Shown here: positions 22,902-31,237 of the stretch, piece after piece
How positions within the stretch are numbered: the first letter of the stretch is position 1
Layout of the letters: each line of letters begins with the position of its first letter
Virus record (IMG/VR): IMGVR_UViG_3300044825_003787
Span: 1 to 38,640 of that record
Source of the DNA: a virus
Direction: 5' to 3' (one strand)
DNA: 38,640 bases
The notes under the pieces: model-generated
Told to the model about the DNA's origin: nothing
Database searches by the model: none
The model's input: the letters and a program-made list of their open reading frames with translations, nothing else
Made by a program: the position numbers and the translations under genes

Positions 22902-23324
22902 ATGTCTTTGATGCCGTCTAGCTTCAATAGAAATCGTTCAGGAAAGCCAAAAACCCGTCTAAACGCCAAGCAGAGAAAACTGTTGGCTGAGCATGAAAAT
23001 TGGCTCCGTAGTAAGGGGTTGCATAGAGACCAGCTGTCCGTCAAGACAAAGCCTAGGGCTCGTGTGGATGCGACTAACAGCGGTTCTGACATGCCTAAAT
23101 TGAGCAACACGGTTGTTACAGGTGGGTTTAAGAAAACGATTTGGGACACTCAATGGCGAAAGACATATGAAGATGATCCTCTTATGGCAGAGCGTGAAGA
23201 AGATGCTCTGCGCCGTGCAGAGAAATACAAAGGAAGGTTGATGCCTCTTTATAACAAAGGTCCTGTACAACTTTGTACGGATTTGTCAACTCTTAAAGAA
23301 GGTAACGGCAGAGGTAGGAATTAA
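22902..23324 (+). CDS. basic hypothetical protein
   Basis: 140 residues from ATG 22902, with GGAGGG upstream; a GTG at 22887 is less likely. The N-terminal half is rich in Arg/Lys (NRNRSGKPKTRLNAKQRKLL), the middle has KKTIWDTQWRKTYEDDP and the end has LYNKGPVQLCTDLSTLKEGNGRG. Related proteins with the YNKGPxQ...TD ending occur in aquatic phages, as I recall, without known function. It could bind nucleic acid. Translation may be controlled by the hairpin overlapping its ribosome binding site. It converges with the next gene, overlapping by 4 bases. Confidence 0.7.
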   Translation: MSLMPSSFNRNRSGKPKTRLNAKQRKLLAEHENWLRSKGLHRDQLSVKTKPRARVDATNSGSDMPKLSNTVVTGGFKKTIWDTQWRKTYEDDPLMAEREEDALRRAEKYKGRLMPLYNKGPVQLCTDLSTLKEGNGRGRN

Positions 23325-24733
23325 CCTGCGGTTTTTCCTTTAGTTTTAGTGGCTGTTTTCCCTCTTGAAGTCAACCCGCGTATGGCAGTACGTGAAGAAG
23401 ATGCTTTGGGCTTTGTCAATTTTTCTTTAGTTTTAGTAGCTGTTTTTCCTTTTGAAGTCAATCCGCGTATGGCAGTGCGTGAAGAAGATGCTTTGGTCCT
23501 TGCCGATTTTCCTTTAGTTTTAGTAGCTGTTTTTGGTGTAGTGTAAGTAGCTGCGGTTGCCGCACCCTGTGCAGCAGCTTGTAAGCCATTAACCAATATT
23601 TTTATACCTTTCATAAAGGTTTTTTGTTTTTCGTCAATTGCGTTGTTGGCAGCACTAATATCAGACATTTGTTTACCTATAAAATTACCAATCCATTTTA
23701 AATATTTTTGACCATCTTCGTCAGTTGAATCATGTTGAATGATGCGAGATCCTGGTTTCCAACTGTATGATTCAATACTTTTTAATAATGATGTTGCGTT
23801 TTCAACGTCACCCTGGTCCATAAATTCTTGAATTTTATCAAATGTAGCTCTTAGTTTCTCTATTTCATCAGGATGACCTACTACTGTAAGAAACAAGTTT
23901 TTGGTTTCTGAACCAGTGTTAATTATTACAGACTGGGATAATGACTGTACCCACGTTTCTATTCTACCAGCATCGGTAGCTGCTTTGAATGATTTTATTA
24001 CTGTGTCGCCAAACATGTCAGCTAACTGTCTTATACCCATGCCTGCTATAGCACCAACAATACCTCCAACAGCTCCTTTAGCAATAGCACTGCTGGCTTT
24101 TTCTCCCATCAACATACTATTCAAAGTTTTCAAAATAAACCCAGCTACACCGCCTATTGCAGCAGCACTTGTTCCCGTTGATATACCAGATCCCACACCA
24201 ATTCCAACACTCTTTAAAAATGCTGCTTTAGCCAATCCGCCTGCTGCCGGAGTAGCAGCAAAACTGACTAGAGCAACTATTGCTGCAAGAATTAAACTTT
24301 GTTTTACAGGATTCTTTTTGCCCCACTCTATGTATTTTTCTAATAAATTTAGAGCTTTTGGGCTAGCCTTACCAAGCTTGGCCTTCATTTTGTTTAGAAG
24401 TTCTTCCGCTTTTGCATCAAAGTTTTTGACTGGTTTAGAGTCTTGGGCTGCTTGCAACAGTTTATTTTTTAATTCATTGGCACTTTTAATACCCTGCCAT
24501 GCTTTAGATATACCACCGCCTACTGCTCCAATGACATTTTTTAATACATTTTCATTTAACGATTCTTTAAATAAATTTTGCTGTTTAATTGCAATTACAT
24601 CACAAAGTTTTGAAATATCAACTTTGTTATTTGAACTTTCTTTTAAACAGTGATGTTGATACGTCAACGCCTCTATCATAACGGCTAGTTCAGACACATT
24701 TATTTTCTTTTGATGTAAATCAGACATTTTCAT
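23321..24733 (-). CDS. virion-type protein with hydrophobic core and basic repeat tail
   Basis: 470 residues. Helical N-terminus (LHQKKINVSELAVMIEAL, then SLNENVLKNVIGAVGGG). Two Gly/Ala-rich hydrophobic stretches follow, near 150-210 (SLILAAIVALVSFAATPAAGG) and 218-237 (GAVGGIVGAIAGMG), which could cross a membrane. A helical middle follows. The last ~65 residues are a basic tail made of 29-residue repeats (KASSSRTAIRGLTS, then GKTATKTK). Hydrophobic segments plus a DNA-binding-like tail fit a protein packaged with or ejected alongside DNA, but this is inference. An ATAAATA box lies upstream on this strand (near 24755-24762). Confidence 0.65.
   Translation of the reverse strand: MKMSDLHQKKINVSELAVMIEALTYQHHCLKESSNNKVDISKLCDVIAIKQQNLFKESLNENVLKNVIGAVGGGISKAWQGIKSANELKNKLLQAAQDSKPVKNFDAKAEELLNKMKAKLGKASPKALNLLEKYIEWGKKNPVKQSLILAAIVALVSFAATPAAGGLAKAAFLKSVGIGVGSGISTGTSAAAIGGVAGFILKTLNSMLMGEKASSAIAKGAVGGIVGAIAGMGIRQLADMFGDTVIKSFKAATDAGRIETWVQSLSQSVIINTGSETKNLFLTVVGHPDEIEKLRATFDKIQEFMDQGDVENATSLLKSIESYSWKPGSRIIQHDSTDEDGQKYLKWIGNFIGKQMSDISAANNAIDEKQKTFMKGIKILVNGLQAAAQGAATAATYTTPKTATKTKGKSARTKASSSRTAIRGLTSKGKTATKTKEKLTKPKASSSRTAIRGLTSRGKTATKTKGKTAG
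23332..23541 (-). repeat. 87-bp tandem coding repeat, about 2.4 copies
   Basis: Matching anchors at 23341, 23428 and 23515 are each 87 bases apart (29 codons). Copies 1 and 2 are nearly identical, and copy 3 is cut short. Keeps frame and encodes the basic C-terminal tail of the virion-type protein. Confidence 0.9.
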
Positions 24734-24850
24734 AAGATTACCTGTTTAAACTTTTATTTATCAATAAGATATAATAAAGTATGTTATATAAATCATTTGA
24801 CATTTAAGATGATTTACAGTTTCCTAACAATGTAATGGCCATGGCAGAAA

Positions 24851-25612
24851 TTAGTCCGGTATTTTTTTGATAATAGGTCGTTGTATATGAGTCGTAGGAG
24901 TTCGTGTAACTTTATCCACCTCATGTTTTTTTACTGTAAACGTTATTAAAAACTTGCGCCCTGGTAATCCTATGTCTTTACCTACATACATCATGTTACG
25001 AGATTCATCATCTACAAGTTTGGTTAAATAATAATTGCCAAAATCACTTTTATATGGTCCTAACACCTGTTTAATAGTGGCGCGAACGTTTTTAATTCGC
25101 TCTCCTATGTTTCCAATATATTCACTTTTTTCTGGTGGAGATTGAACTGGTTCAGGTTGTTGAACCGCATTTGCTTTGACATTTTCTGGTCTTTCCCAAA
25201 TTTTCCTGGTTTTACCTGGGTTTGGGATTCCTTTTGTGTAATGTAGTTTGTATTGTTTTTTAATTCCGGTATGATCTAGTACGAATACATATCCAACTGG
25301 TTGAATACTTTTTCCTCCGAGGGGACTCCATTGAACAGAGCCGTGTAGATATACATATATTTCTTCTTTGTCAGGTTTAAATGTGATGCCATACTTCACG
25401 GTGGTATCTGCAGAAGTTGCTAATTCTTGTCTGGGTTTTACATTATTAAAAATTAACTCTTTTTGTTCAGAATTACTAAAAAGTCCATTGTTTGTCTTAA
25501 TCAAATTTATAAGTGTGTTATATAGTTCTCCATCTTCATTAGAAATCCATTTAATATTTTCAAAGAGTGGTTTCAGATAAGTATTTGGTGTGACCAATTC
25601 TTGAATTAACAT
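24851..25612 (-). CDS. 253-residue protein, unknown, virion-type
   Basis: It starts MLIQELVTPNTYLKP, the style of short N-termini seen in this virion gene group. Predicted beta-rich N-terminal half (VKYGITFKPDKEEIYVYLHG, VGYVFVLDHTGIKKQYKL), a proline-rich linker (QQPEPVQSPPEKS), and a second mixed domain (GNIGERIKNVRATIKQVLG, then RKFLITFTVKKHEV). Family not recognised. It is the first gene of the minus-strand pair ahead of the hydrophobic protein and diverges from the plus-strand genes at 25650. Confidence 0.6.
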   Translation of the reverse strand: MLIQELVTPNTYLKPLFENIKWISNEDGELYNTLINLIKTNNGLFSNSEQKELIFNNVKPRQELATSADTTVKYGITFKPDKEEIYVYLHGSVQWSPLGGKSIQPVGYVFVLDHTGIKKQYKLHYTKGIPNPGKTRKIWERPENVKANAVQQPEPVQSPPEKSEYIGNIGERIKNVRATIKQVLGPYKSDFGNYYLTKLVDDESRNMMYVGKDIGLPGRKFLITFTVKKHEVDKVTRTPTTHIQRPIIKKIPD

Positions 25613-25649
25613 AAGTTTTCTCCTATACTATATTTAGTGAATATTAAAA

Positions 25650-25925
25650 ATGAAAATTAATCCAGTTCAGCCGATACCTAGTATATCCCACGATAAAAGT
25701 TGGTATTTTGATGTGAATTCTACAAGGTACACAAAGCACATTCAATTATTTTGTACAACAAAAAATAGTAGTATATTTGCAACAATAACTTTTCAGAATT
25801 CCAGAATAGTACGATTAAAACTGGAAAATGGTAGAGTAATAGATGCTACAAAGATATTTGACAGGATTGAGTTGGATTTTGATGGACTTAGGTACACGTG
25901 TCTGTTTAAAAAAAATAATAAATAA
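25650..25925 (+). CDS. 91-residue protein, unknown
   Basis: Predicted mostly beta (SWYFDVNSTRYTKHIQLFC, IFATITFQNSRIVRLKL, IELDFDGLRYTCLF). It sits 3 bases before the next gene and is probably co-transcribed. No motif recognised; the repeated short strands resemble small baseplate or head accessory proteins, but this is only an impression. Confidence 0.55.
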   Translation: MKINPVQPIPSISHDKSWYFDVNSTRYTKHIQLFCTTKNSSIFATITFQNSRIVRLKLENGRVIDATKIFDRIELDFDGLRYTCLFKKNNK

Positions 25926-25928
25926 AAG

Positions 25929-27341
25929 ATGAAGAATCTATCAGAAGAAATTAGAGAATACTTGTCCAGACTGGAAGTTTCAACCCAAGAACAAATTTCT
26001 GAAAAGTGGTCAAATAAGTATAAAAAAAGCATAAATTGTAATAATCCAAAAGGATTTAGTCAAAAAGCACATTGTGCTGCCAGGAAAAAAAGACAAAAGC
26101 ACGGGGATACGGTCAGTAAACCTGTCAACGAGTCTTTGTCAGATAGTTTACGGTCCACATATCAAACACTTCGTGAGACTGGATTGAGTGAATCTTCTGC
26201 ATACAGTATGATTATTGAAACAATTGATGAAAATTTACAAATTAGCGAAGATCTTCGTAAGTGGTTCAGAGAAAAATGGGTAAGATTTGGACCTGATGGT
26301 AAAATTCGCGGTGCATGTGCAAGAGGTAAAAAAGGAGAAGGTAAGCCTAAGTGTCTCCCTCAAGCTAAGGCCCGTGCATTAGGGAAAAAAGGTCGTGCTA
26401 GTGCCGCCAGCAGAAAACGCAGAAAAGATCCTAACCCCAATCGCAAGGGCAAGGCCAAGAATGTTGCAACGAAAGAATCAATTGAAGGACAATCAATTAT
26501 TGAGTCAAAATCTATTTTGCAACAACTTGCAGGTGACGATCAAAGAGAGCGTCATGCATATAGCAAATTTCTTCAAAATCAATCTAATGATGACTGGAAA
26601 CATGCAGCCAAGCTTTGGTCGCAAAAAAATAATAGATCCCCAGATGATATTTTTCTTGATACTCCCAGATTAAAAAAATTCATGTCTTTAAGATTTGATT
26701 TTGATAAATTTGATAGGAAAGATTGGCAAAATTATTGGATTTTATCACAGCATGCTGACAACTTTCCAATGTTTCAAAAGCATGCATTAAAAATAATAAG
26801 AAAGTACCTTGGCACCGATCATTCACATTATCGTTATCTATCTGATAGGCTTAGCAATAATAGAACTGGGAGACAACTTTTTGGTACACAAATAGGAAAA
26901 ATTGGTAATGTTGCCACCAAGGAATCTTATACACCTGAACCAAATCACGCATCACTTCCTGATTTAATAAAAGCTAAATCTGCAATCCCTCAAATTCTAC
27001 AAAAAGTACAACAAGAATATGATAATTGGGATGAAGCAAACGTAGATACATATGCAGGTGGCGGGATATGTCACATTATTGCCGATAAAATTTGCGAAGT
27101 ATTTTCTGATTTTGGTATTGAATGTGCTACAATTAGTTGTAGTCATGAGCAGCATGTTTATGTTGCAATTAAAGTACAAGAAGGTGTTTATAGTGTGGAC
27201 ATACCCTACAGTATATATGAAACAGGTGGTGGGTTTACCTGGAAAAAAATACCAGAAGTAAAATTTGAACCATCCGATGTTATATTTTACAAAATTACAT
27301 CAGACCCAGAAGAATTTGAATCTTATATAGAACCATATTAA
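25929..27341 (+). CDS. multi-domain virion-type protein with Lys/Cys-rich motifs
   Basis: 470 residues. Near the start is INCNNPKGFSQKAHCAARKK. Around residues 110-175 comes a basic motif region beginning LRKWFREKWVRFGPDGK, with spaced Cys residues (GACARG, KCLP) and RRKDPNPNRKGK. Both are motifs I know from virion-associated proteins of marine T4-like phages. A helical middle (SNDDWKHAAKLWSQ, DWQNYWILSQHADNFP) and a C-terminal alpha/beta domain (GGGICHIIADKICEVFSDFG, HEQHVYVAIKVQEGVYSVD) follow; the latter looks like a small enzyme or cysteine-protease-like fold but is not proven. NVATKES occurs twice, at domain borders. Confidence 0.65.
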   Translation: MKNLSEEIREYLSRLEVSTQEQISEKWSNKYKKSINCNNPKGFSQKAHCAARKKRQKHGDTVSKPVNESLSDSLRSTYQTLRETGLSESSAYSMIIETIDENLQISEDLRKWFREKWVRFGPDGKIRGACARGKKGEGKPKCLPQAKARALGKKGRASAASRKRRKDPNPNRKGKAKNVATKESIEGQSIIESKSILQQLAGDDQRERHAYSKFLQNQSNDDWKHAAKLWSQKNNRSPDDIFLDTPRLKKFMSLRFDFDKFDRKDWQNYWILSQHADNFPMFQKHALKIIRKYLGTDHSHYRYLSDRLSNNRTGRQLFGTQIGKIGNVATKESYTPEPNHASLPDLIKAKSAIPQILQKVQQEYDNWDEANVDTYAGGGICHIIADKICEVFSDFGIECATISCSHEQHVYVAIKVQEGVYSVDIPYSIYETGGGFTWKKIPEVKFEPSDVIFYKITSDPEEFESYIEPY

Positions 27342-27355
27342 ATTAGAGGCACATT

Positions 27356-29638
27356 ATGCGGTTGAATGATATCATATCAGAGCAAACAGTAGAAAACAGA
27401 TTGAAAAATTTTTGTGAAATTAAAGAGGGGTTCCCAGACGCTGATTTTTGGCTACAAAGAAGAGGTGATGTAAAAACAGTTGGACAGCCTCTGAAAGAGT
27501 ATAGTCCTGAAAACATAGGAATCAAGGTAACATCCACAGATATTTTAGATCCTAAATTCTTGTACTATGCAATGCTTCATCTTCATAGTCAAGGCTATTG
27601 GAGAAATAAAACAAGAGGCATTTTAAATTTAGTGCATATAAAAGTCAGTGATGTTCAAAATGTACCGGTATCTCAAAAGTTAGATGAGCAAGAAAAGAAT
27701 GGAAAGTTATCTGTAGAAGATATTCATAATTTGGCTGACTTTAAATGTGTTAAATGGGATAGTGATCCAAAGTTTTTAAAGAAGACTAAAGAACTTACAG
27801 GTAAAGAACATCTTGATGATCTTGATCAATCTGGTCTAGAAAAAATATATACATGGTTGAACAGTCTTCCAGACAAAATAAACGAAAAAAGAGATGCATG
27901 TTACTACAAAGTAAAACGCAGATACAAGATTTGGCCGAGTGCATATGCATGTGTTCCTGAAGAATCTTCAAAAGCTCTTTCCAGAACAGGTTGGAAATCA
28001 GTTGACGAGTTAGCAATAGGTGAAGAAATATTAACATATAATATGAACACGGATGTTCTTGAATTTAAACCTATCATTAATTTACATCGTTACAAAAATG
28101 CAGCAACAAGTATTATAAAAAGTGGAAACACTGGTTTTATTTTTGAATGCACTCCAGATCACAAGTGGGTCGTAAAAATGCCAACTTCTAAGTCTGTTAA
28201 AAATAACTACGAGGCAAGTGATTTGGCATTAATTGAGACGAAATCTCTGCTGAATAATAAGCGTGGAAAATCAATTGTTGTGTCTGCACCTTTTGAGGGT
28301 GGACAGAAAGTTGTAAAAAACAAAATATTTAAATACGGTGACAATTGGATAAAGTATGTTCTTGATATATCACCTGAACAACGTCAAAGCTGGCTTTTCA
28401 GTGCAATAATATATGATGGTGACCAGAAAAAACCAAAAAGAAGTGGTGAAAATCAGGGTAATAGCAGCGATTTAGATTACATCTATACTGGCAATCATGG
28501 ACGACAAAGTTTTGGATTCAAGCAAAAAGATGTTGAGCATCGTGATGCATTTTTGTTATCTGCATTTCTCAACGGTGGAACAGTAACTTGGAAACTTCAT
28601 GCAAGTGGTGATATATACAGTTGTTATTATGTCAGTAATAAACGAACAAAAAATCTTGATAATTTCAAAGTTGTTCGTGAAAACACAACAGATGTATGGT
28701 GCCCCGAGACTGAAAATAATACATGGGTGATGATGCAAGAAACCGACGAACGCGGTGTTATTACAATTACTGGAAACAGCGGTGCACTCGTAAAATGCCG
28801 TAAAAAAGGTGCAAAAAATTGGGGTAAAAGTAAAAAAAAAGTAAGTGAAGCACCACTTGCAGATTATGATTTTATTGATTTTGAATCTCCAAAACGGTTT
28901 AGTTCTGTAGATACAAAATTAGTACAACACCCAGTGACTAAACTAAAGACTGAACAGTTTTTTAGCAAAACTCCTTATAATTTTAGATTGTTTTTTGCAG
29001 GTAGTCCTGGTCTACGTAAATACGTAGAAACTGGTGTTCAAAAACCAGAGACAGTCAGACAAATTTTTAACAATGATGCAGATAAAATATTAAGGAACAG
29101 CGAAAACGCAATCACTGTGGTTTTTCTTGGTAATTCTGGTGCTGAAAAAGTGCCCATGACTTCTTGGACAATGGCTCATAGAATAGGTCATGCCATGGCA
29201 GCTTCAGAGCGTGGAACACAGGGTGGTGCATGGAAAGATGCAAGCGAATTTTTCATACAACACTCTAGATTTATTATAAATAATTATTATGGTATCCGTG
29301 GTAGTTTTTACGATAATAGAACTGTAATATCCCAACTGTTTAATAACATTGGTACACAACGCAGCAGCAGAAAAAAACTTATAAACCGTCCAAATGAGTT
29401 TTTGTATGAAATGTTTGCACAGTACATCCAAACCGGAGAAATAAAGCTGAATCCTCTCCCTGAAAAATTTACATATGGTAGAAAAGCTTGGGGTCACCCA
29501 ACTAATTATATTTCCTTAAAAAAAGAGTTTAATAATCAAAATGTAAGATATGGCGCGACTGGGGAGTTAGCATCTGAATTGATGAGTTATTTTGACCAAG
29601 TGTTAACAGACTATACGAACAAGATTTTGTTTATGTAA
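27356..29638 (+). CDS. virion-type protein interrupted by an intein
   Basis: 760 residues as translated. Residues 1-198 and 475-760 are the exteins; 199-474 is an intein (see separate entry). Spliced, the junction reads WPSAYA+SGALVKCRKKGAKNWG, a continuous motif known from phage proteins related to the gene before. The C-terminal half has PMTSWTMAHRIGHAMA, which resembles a zinc-peptidase helix (HExGHA) but with Arg in place of the catalytic Glu. The start MRLNDIISEQTVENRLK is like other genes of this block. It begins 12 bases after the previous stop. The role is probably structural. Confidence 0.75.
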   Translation: MRLNDIISEQTVENRLKNFCEIKEGFPDADFWLQRRGDVKTVGQPLKEYSPENIGIKVTSTDILDPKFLYYAMLHLHSQGYWRNKTRGILNLVHIKVSDVQNVPVSQKLDEQEKNGKLSVEDIHNLADFKCVKWDSDPKFLKKTKELTGKEHLDDLDQSGLEKIYTWLNSLPDKINEKRDACYYKVKRRYKIWPSAYACVPEESSKALSRTGWKSVDELAIGEEILTYNMNTDVLEFKPIINLHRYKNAATSIIKSGNTGFIFECTPDHKWVVKMPTSKSVKNNYEASDLALIETKSLLNNKRGKSIVVSAPFEGGQKVVKNKIFKYGDNWIKYVLDISPEQRQSWLFSAIIYDGDQKKPKRSGENQGNSSDLDYIYTGNHGRQSFGFKQKDVEHRDAFLLSAFLNGGTVTWKLHASGDIYSCYYVSNKRTKNLDNFKVVRENTTDVWCPETENNTWVMMQETDERGVITITGNSGALVKCRKKGAKNWGKSKKKVSEAPLADYDFIDFESPKRFSSVDTKLVQHPVTKLKTEQFFSKTPYNFRLFFAGSPGLRKYVETGVQKPETVRQIFNNDADKILRNSENAITVVFLGNSGAEKVPMTSWTMAHRIGHAMAASERGTQGGAWKDASEFFIQHSRFIINNYYGIRGSFYDNRTVISQLFNNIGTQRSSRKKLINRPNEFLYEMFAQYIQTGEIKLNPLPEKFTYGRKAWGHPTNYISLKKEFNNQNVRYGATGELASELMSYFDQVLTDYTNKILFM
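27950..28777 (+). mobile_element. intein (276 residues)
   Basis: Starts at Cys199 (CVPEESSKALSRTGWKSV, with ELAIGEEILTYN completing block A). Block B is FECTPDHKWVV with the TxxH. Block F is near VWCPETENNTWVMM, and it ends VITITGN before Ser475 as the +1 nucleophile. The penultimate residue is Gly rather than the common His, as in other TGN-ending phage inteins. Between blocks B and F, SWLFSAIIYDGDQ and an SFGFKQKDVEHRDAFLLSAFL-like stretch may be a decayed LAGLIDADG homing endonuclease. It inserts in a conserved host motif. Confidence 0.85.
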
Positions 29639-29643
29639 CATAA

Positions 29644-29844
29644 ATGTTTTTAAATACTCATCCAAAGTACAAAGAATTCAGAATAAAACGATTTAATTTG
29701 CAAAAGCAAAAAAATATGACACCTGACAAATTGTCATATGAGCTAAGTAACTATCTTCAAGCATACAGTACAAATCCTGAATATGGAAAGCGTCTTCGCG
29801 AAGTAATGAAGACAATTCGTCAAAACTATAAATTGACTAATTAA
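29644..29844 (+). CDS. 66-residue basic protein, unknown
   Basis: Highly charged small protein (KYKEFRIKRFNLQKQKN, SYELSNYLQAYS, YGKRLREVMKTIRQNYKL). It starts 5 bases after the preceding gene. Helical; may bind nucleic acid or a partner. No family recognised. Confidence 0.5.
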   Translation: MFLNTHPKYKEFRIKRFNLQKQKNMTPDKLSYELSNYLQAYSTNPEYGKRLREVMKTIRQNYKLTN

Positions 29845-29867
29845 CAAAAAAACAATATATTGGATTT

Positions 29868-30251
29868 ATGTTAGAAACAAGTATCATCACAGGTAGAATT
29901 CCTGTATCTGTCCCTGGAACACTAAGCACCCGTAGCTTATATGTTAAAATACTAACTGGCCAATTTGCTATGAGACCATATCGTGCAAAAAAAGCCAAAG
30001 TAGTGACTGGGGAATTGTTAATACGCTATAGCTCACGTCAATGGCCATCTAAAAAACTTGGACCAATTATTGGTAATCAAGAAATTCTTGATGGCATATC
30101 TAACTTATTAAAGGAGGTGAACCTACACCATAACAAGGATGTGAGCTATAGCGTTCAGCAACGAGAAATAAAAGATACTATAACAATTACTTTAAGTGCA
30201 AAATTAGCACAAGAAATACTTGACAGAGGCTGGGCACATTTAGAATTATGA
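29868..30251 (+). CDS. 127-residue protein, unknown
   Basis: Alpha/beta content (TSIITGRIPVSVPG, SLYVKILTGQFAMRPYRAK, VVTGELLIRYSSRQWPSKK, TITITLSAKLAQEILDRGW). No catalytic motif or family is recognised. The last gene of the plus-strand run before the Dps-like gene; an ATAAATA box (30250-30258) overlaps its stop codon. Confidence 0.55.
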   Translation: MLETSIITGRIPVSVPGTLSTRSLYVKILTGQFAMRPYRAKKAKVVTGELLIRYSSRQWPSKKLGPIIGNQEILDGISNLLKEVNLHHNKDVSYSVQQREIKDTITITLSAKLAQEILDRGWAHLEL

Positions 30252-30258
30252 TAAATAC
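30250..30258 (+). promoter_or_regulatory. ATAAATA late-promoter-like box before the Dps-like gene
   Basis: GATAAATAC starts exactly 32 bases before ATG 30282. The same spacing holds for the boxes at 31206 and 33825. The sequence resembles the T4 late promoter TATAAATA. Confidence 0.5.
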
Positions 30259-30281
30259 TCTTTATTTGAGTGGGAGTGTTT

Positions 30282-30725
30282 ATGAATAATCTTTCTGATG
30301 CATTAAAGATATTACTTGCCAGCAACTTTGTACTATATTTAAAGACACATGCTGCTCATTGGAATGTTCGTGGAATGTTTTTCTATGAATTACATAAAAT
30401 GTTTGAAGAACAATATAATGAATTATATGAAAATGTAGATATAATTGCTGAAAAAATCAGACAGTTAGACTGTGATGTGTGTCTAACTCCACAAGATCAA
30501 TTGTCTCATAGTTTTATTGAATCAAACCAGCAGGTTCTTGATGGGGTTGGTTATCTGGATACTTTATTACATGATCATGATAAAATGATTTTTTTACTCA
30601 ATAAAGTGTTTAAAGTCGCTGAATCAGAAAACAATCAGGCTGTTATGAATTATATTGCTGATCGGCTGGATAGTCATTCAAAAATGCGCTGGTTTTTAAA
30701 AGCCAGCCTAGACAAAATATCTTGA
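30282..30725 (+). CDS. Dps-like ferritin
   Basis: Start at ATG 30282, with GGGAG before it (a GTG at 30270 is less likely); about 147 residues, near the family's usual 150-190. The ferroxidase signature is plain: THAAHWNVRG, then a helix starting FFYELHKMFEEQYNEL and continuing through NVDIIAEKIRQL. Dps shells oxidise and store iron and shield DNA. It could store iron released by the phage heme oxygenase and limit Fenton chemistry. An ATAAATA box sits 32 bases upstream, so it may be expressed late with virion genes, leaving open a virion-linked role. Confidence 0.88.
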   Translation: MNNLSDALKILLASNFVLYLKTHAAHWNVRGMFFYELHKMFEEQYNELYENVDIIAEKIRQLDCDVCLTPQDQLSHSFIESNQQVLDGVGYLDTLLHDHDKMIFLLNKVFKVAESENNQAVMNYIADRLDSHSKMRWFLKASLDKIS

Positions 30726-30749
30726 CATTTTATCACAGTGTGATATACC
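30722..30749 (+). promoter_or_regulatory. sigma70-like promoter of the SpeD gene
   Basis: TTGACA-16-TATACC at the end of the Dps-like gene, 54 bases before the SpeD ATG. A GGAG site (AGGAGATGTAG) precedes the start. Confidence 0.55.
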
Positions 30750-30803
30750 TGGATAGTAATCAGAGTGTCACACAACACTCATTTGATAATTTAGGAGATG
30801 TAG

Positions 30804-31169
30804 ATGGTTGGTTTGGTAACTGAAAACGGTATTACCTACGCTGGTAAGCATCTTCTAATTGACTTTTATGAATGTCAAAACCACGGTACGCTACAGGAAA
30901 TTGAAAAAGTTATGAAAGAAAGTTGCATTGCTACTGGTGCAACTGTTCTTTTTAGTTATCTTCATCCATTTAATTCAGGTGGAGTCAGTGGTGCAATTAT
31001 ATTGGCCGAAAGTCATGAAAGTATTCATACATGGCCAGAAGAAAATTTTGTAAGTCTTGACATTTTTGTATGCGGTACTTGCGACCCATACCTTGCAATT
31101 CCCGTTCTGGAAAATTGGTTTAAACCGCAACAGAAAACAATTAAGTTGGAAATTCGGGGAACAAAGTGA
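30804..31169 (+). CDS. speD: S-adenosylmethionine decarboxylase proenzyme
   Basis: 121 residues, the usual length of the small bacterial class. It makes decarboxylated SAM, the aminopropyl donor for spermidine. Motif AESHESIHTWPE: self-cleavage before Ser70, after Glu69, would create the pyruvoyl cofactor; His in the motif and Cys in VCGTCDPY are the other catalytic residues. SpeD is also carried by cyanophages. It is transcribed on its own promoter. Polyamines may help neutralise packaged DNA. Confidence 0.93.
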   Translation: MVGLVTENGITYAGKHLLIDFYECQNHGTLQEIEKVMKESCIATGATVLFSYLHPFNSGGVSGAIILAESHESIHTWPEENFVSLDIFVCGTCDPYLAIPVLENWFKPQQKTIKLEIRGTK

Positions 31170-31205
31170 CCCCTCTCAGGGCAAAACGACCTTTTTAAAA
31201 TTTTT

Positions 31206-31214
31206 CATAAATAT
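31206..31214 (+). promoter_or_regulatory. ATAAATA late-promoter-like box before the Ig-like virion gene
   Basis: CATAAATAT starts exactly 32 bases before ATG 31238. Same spacing as at 30250 and 33825. Confidence 0.5.
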
Positions 31215-31237
31215 AAAATCAATAAGAGAGATTTTAT

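Noticed and set aside
23901-24653. 250-residue plus-strand ORF
   Set aside because: Antisense to the virion-type protein; mirrors its Ala/Gly codons and has no ribosome site.
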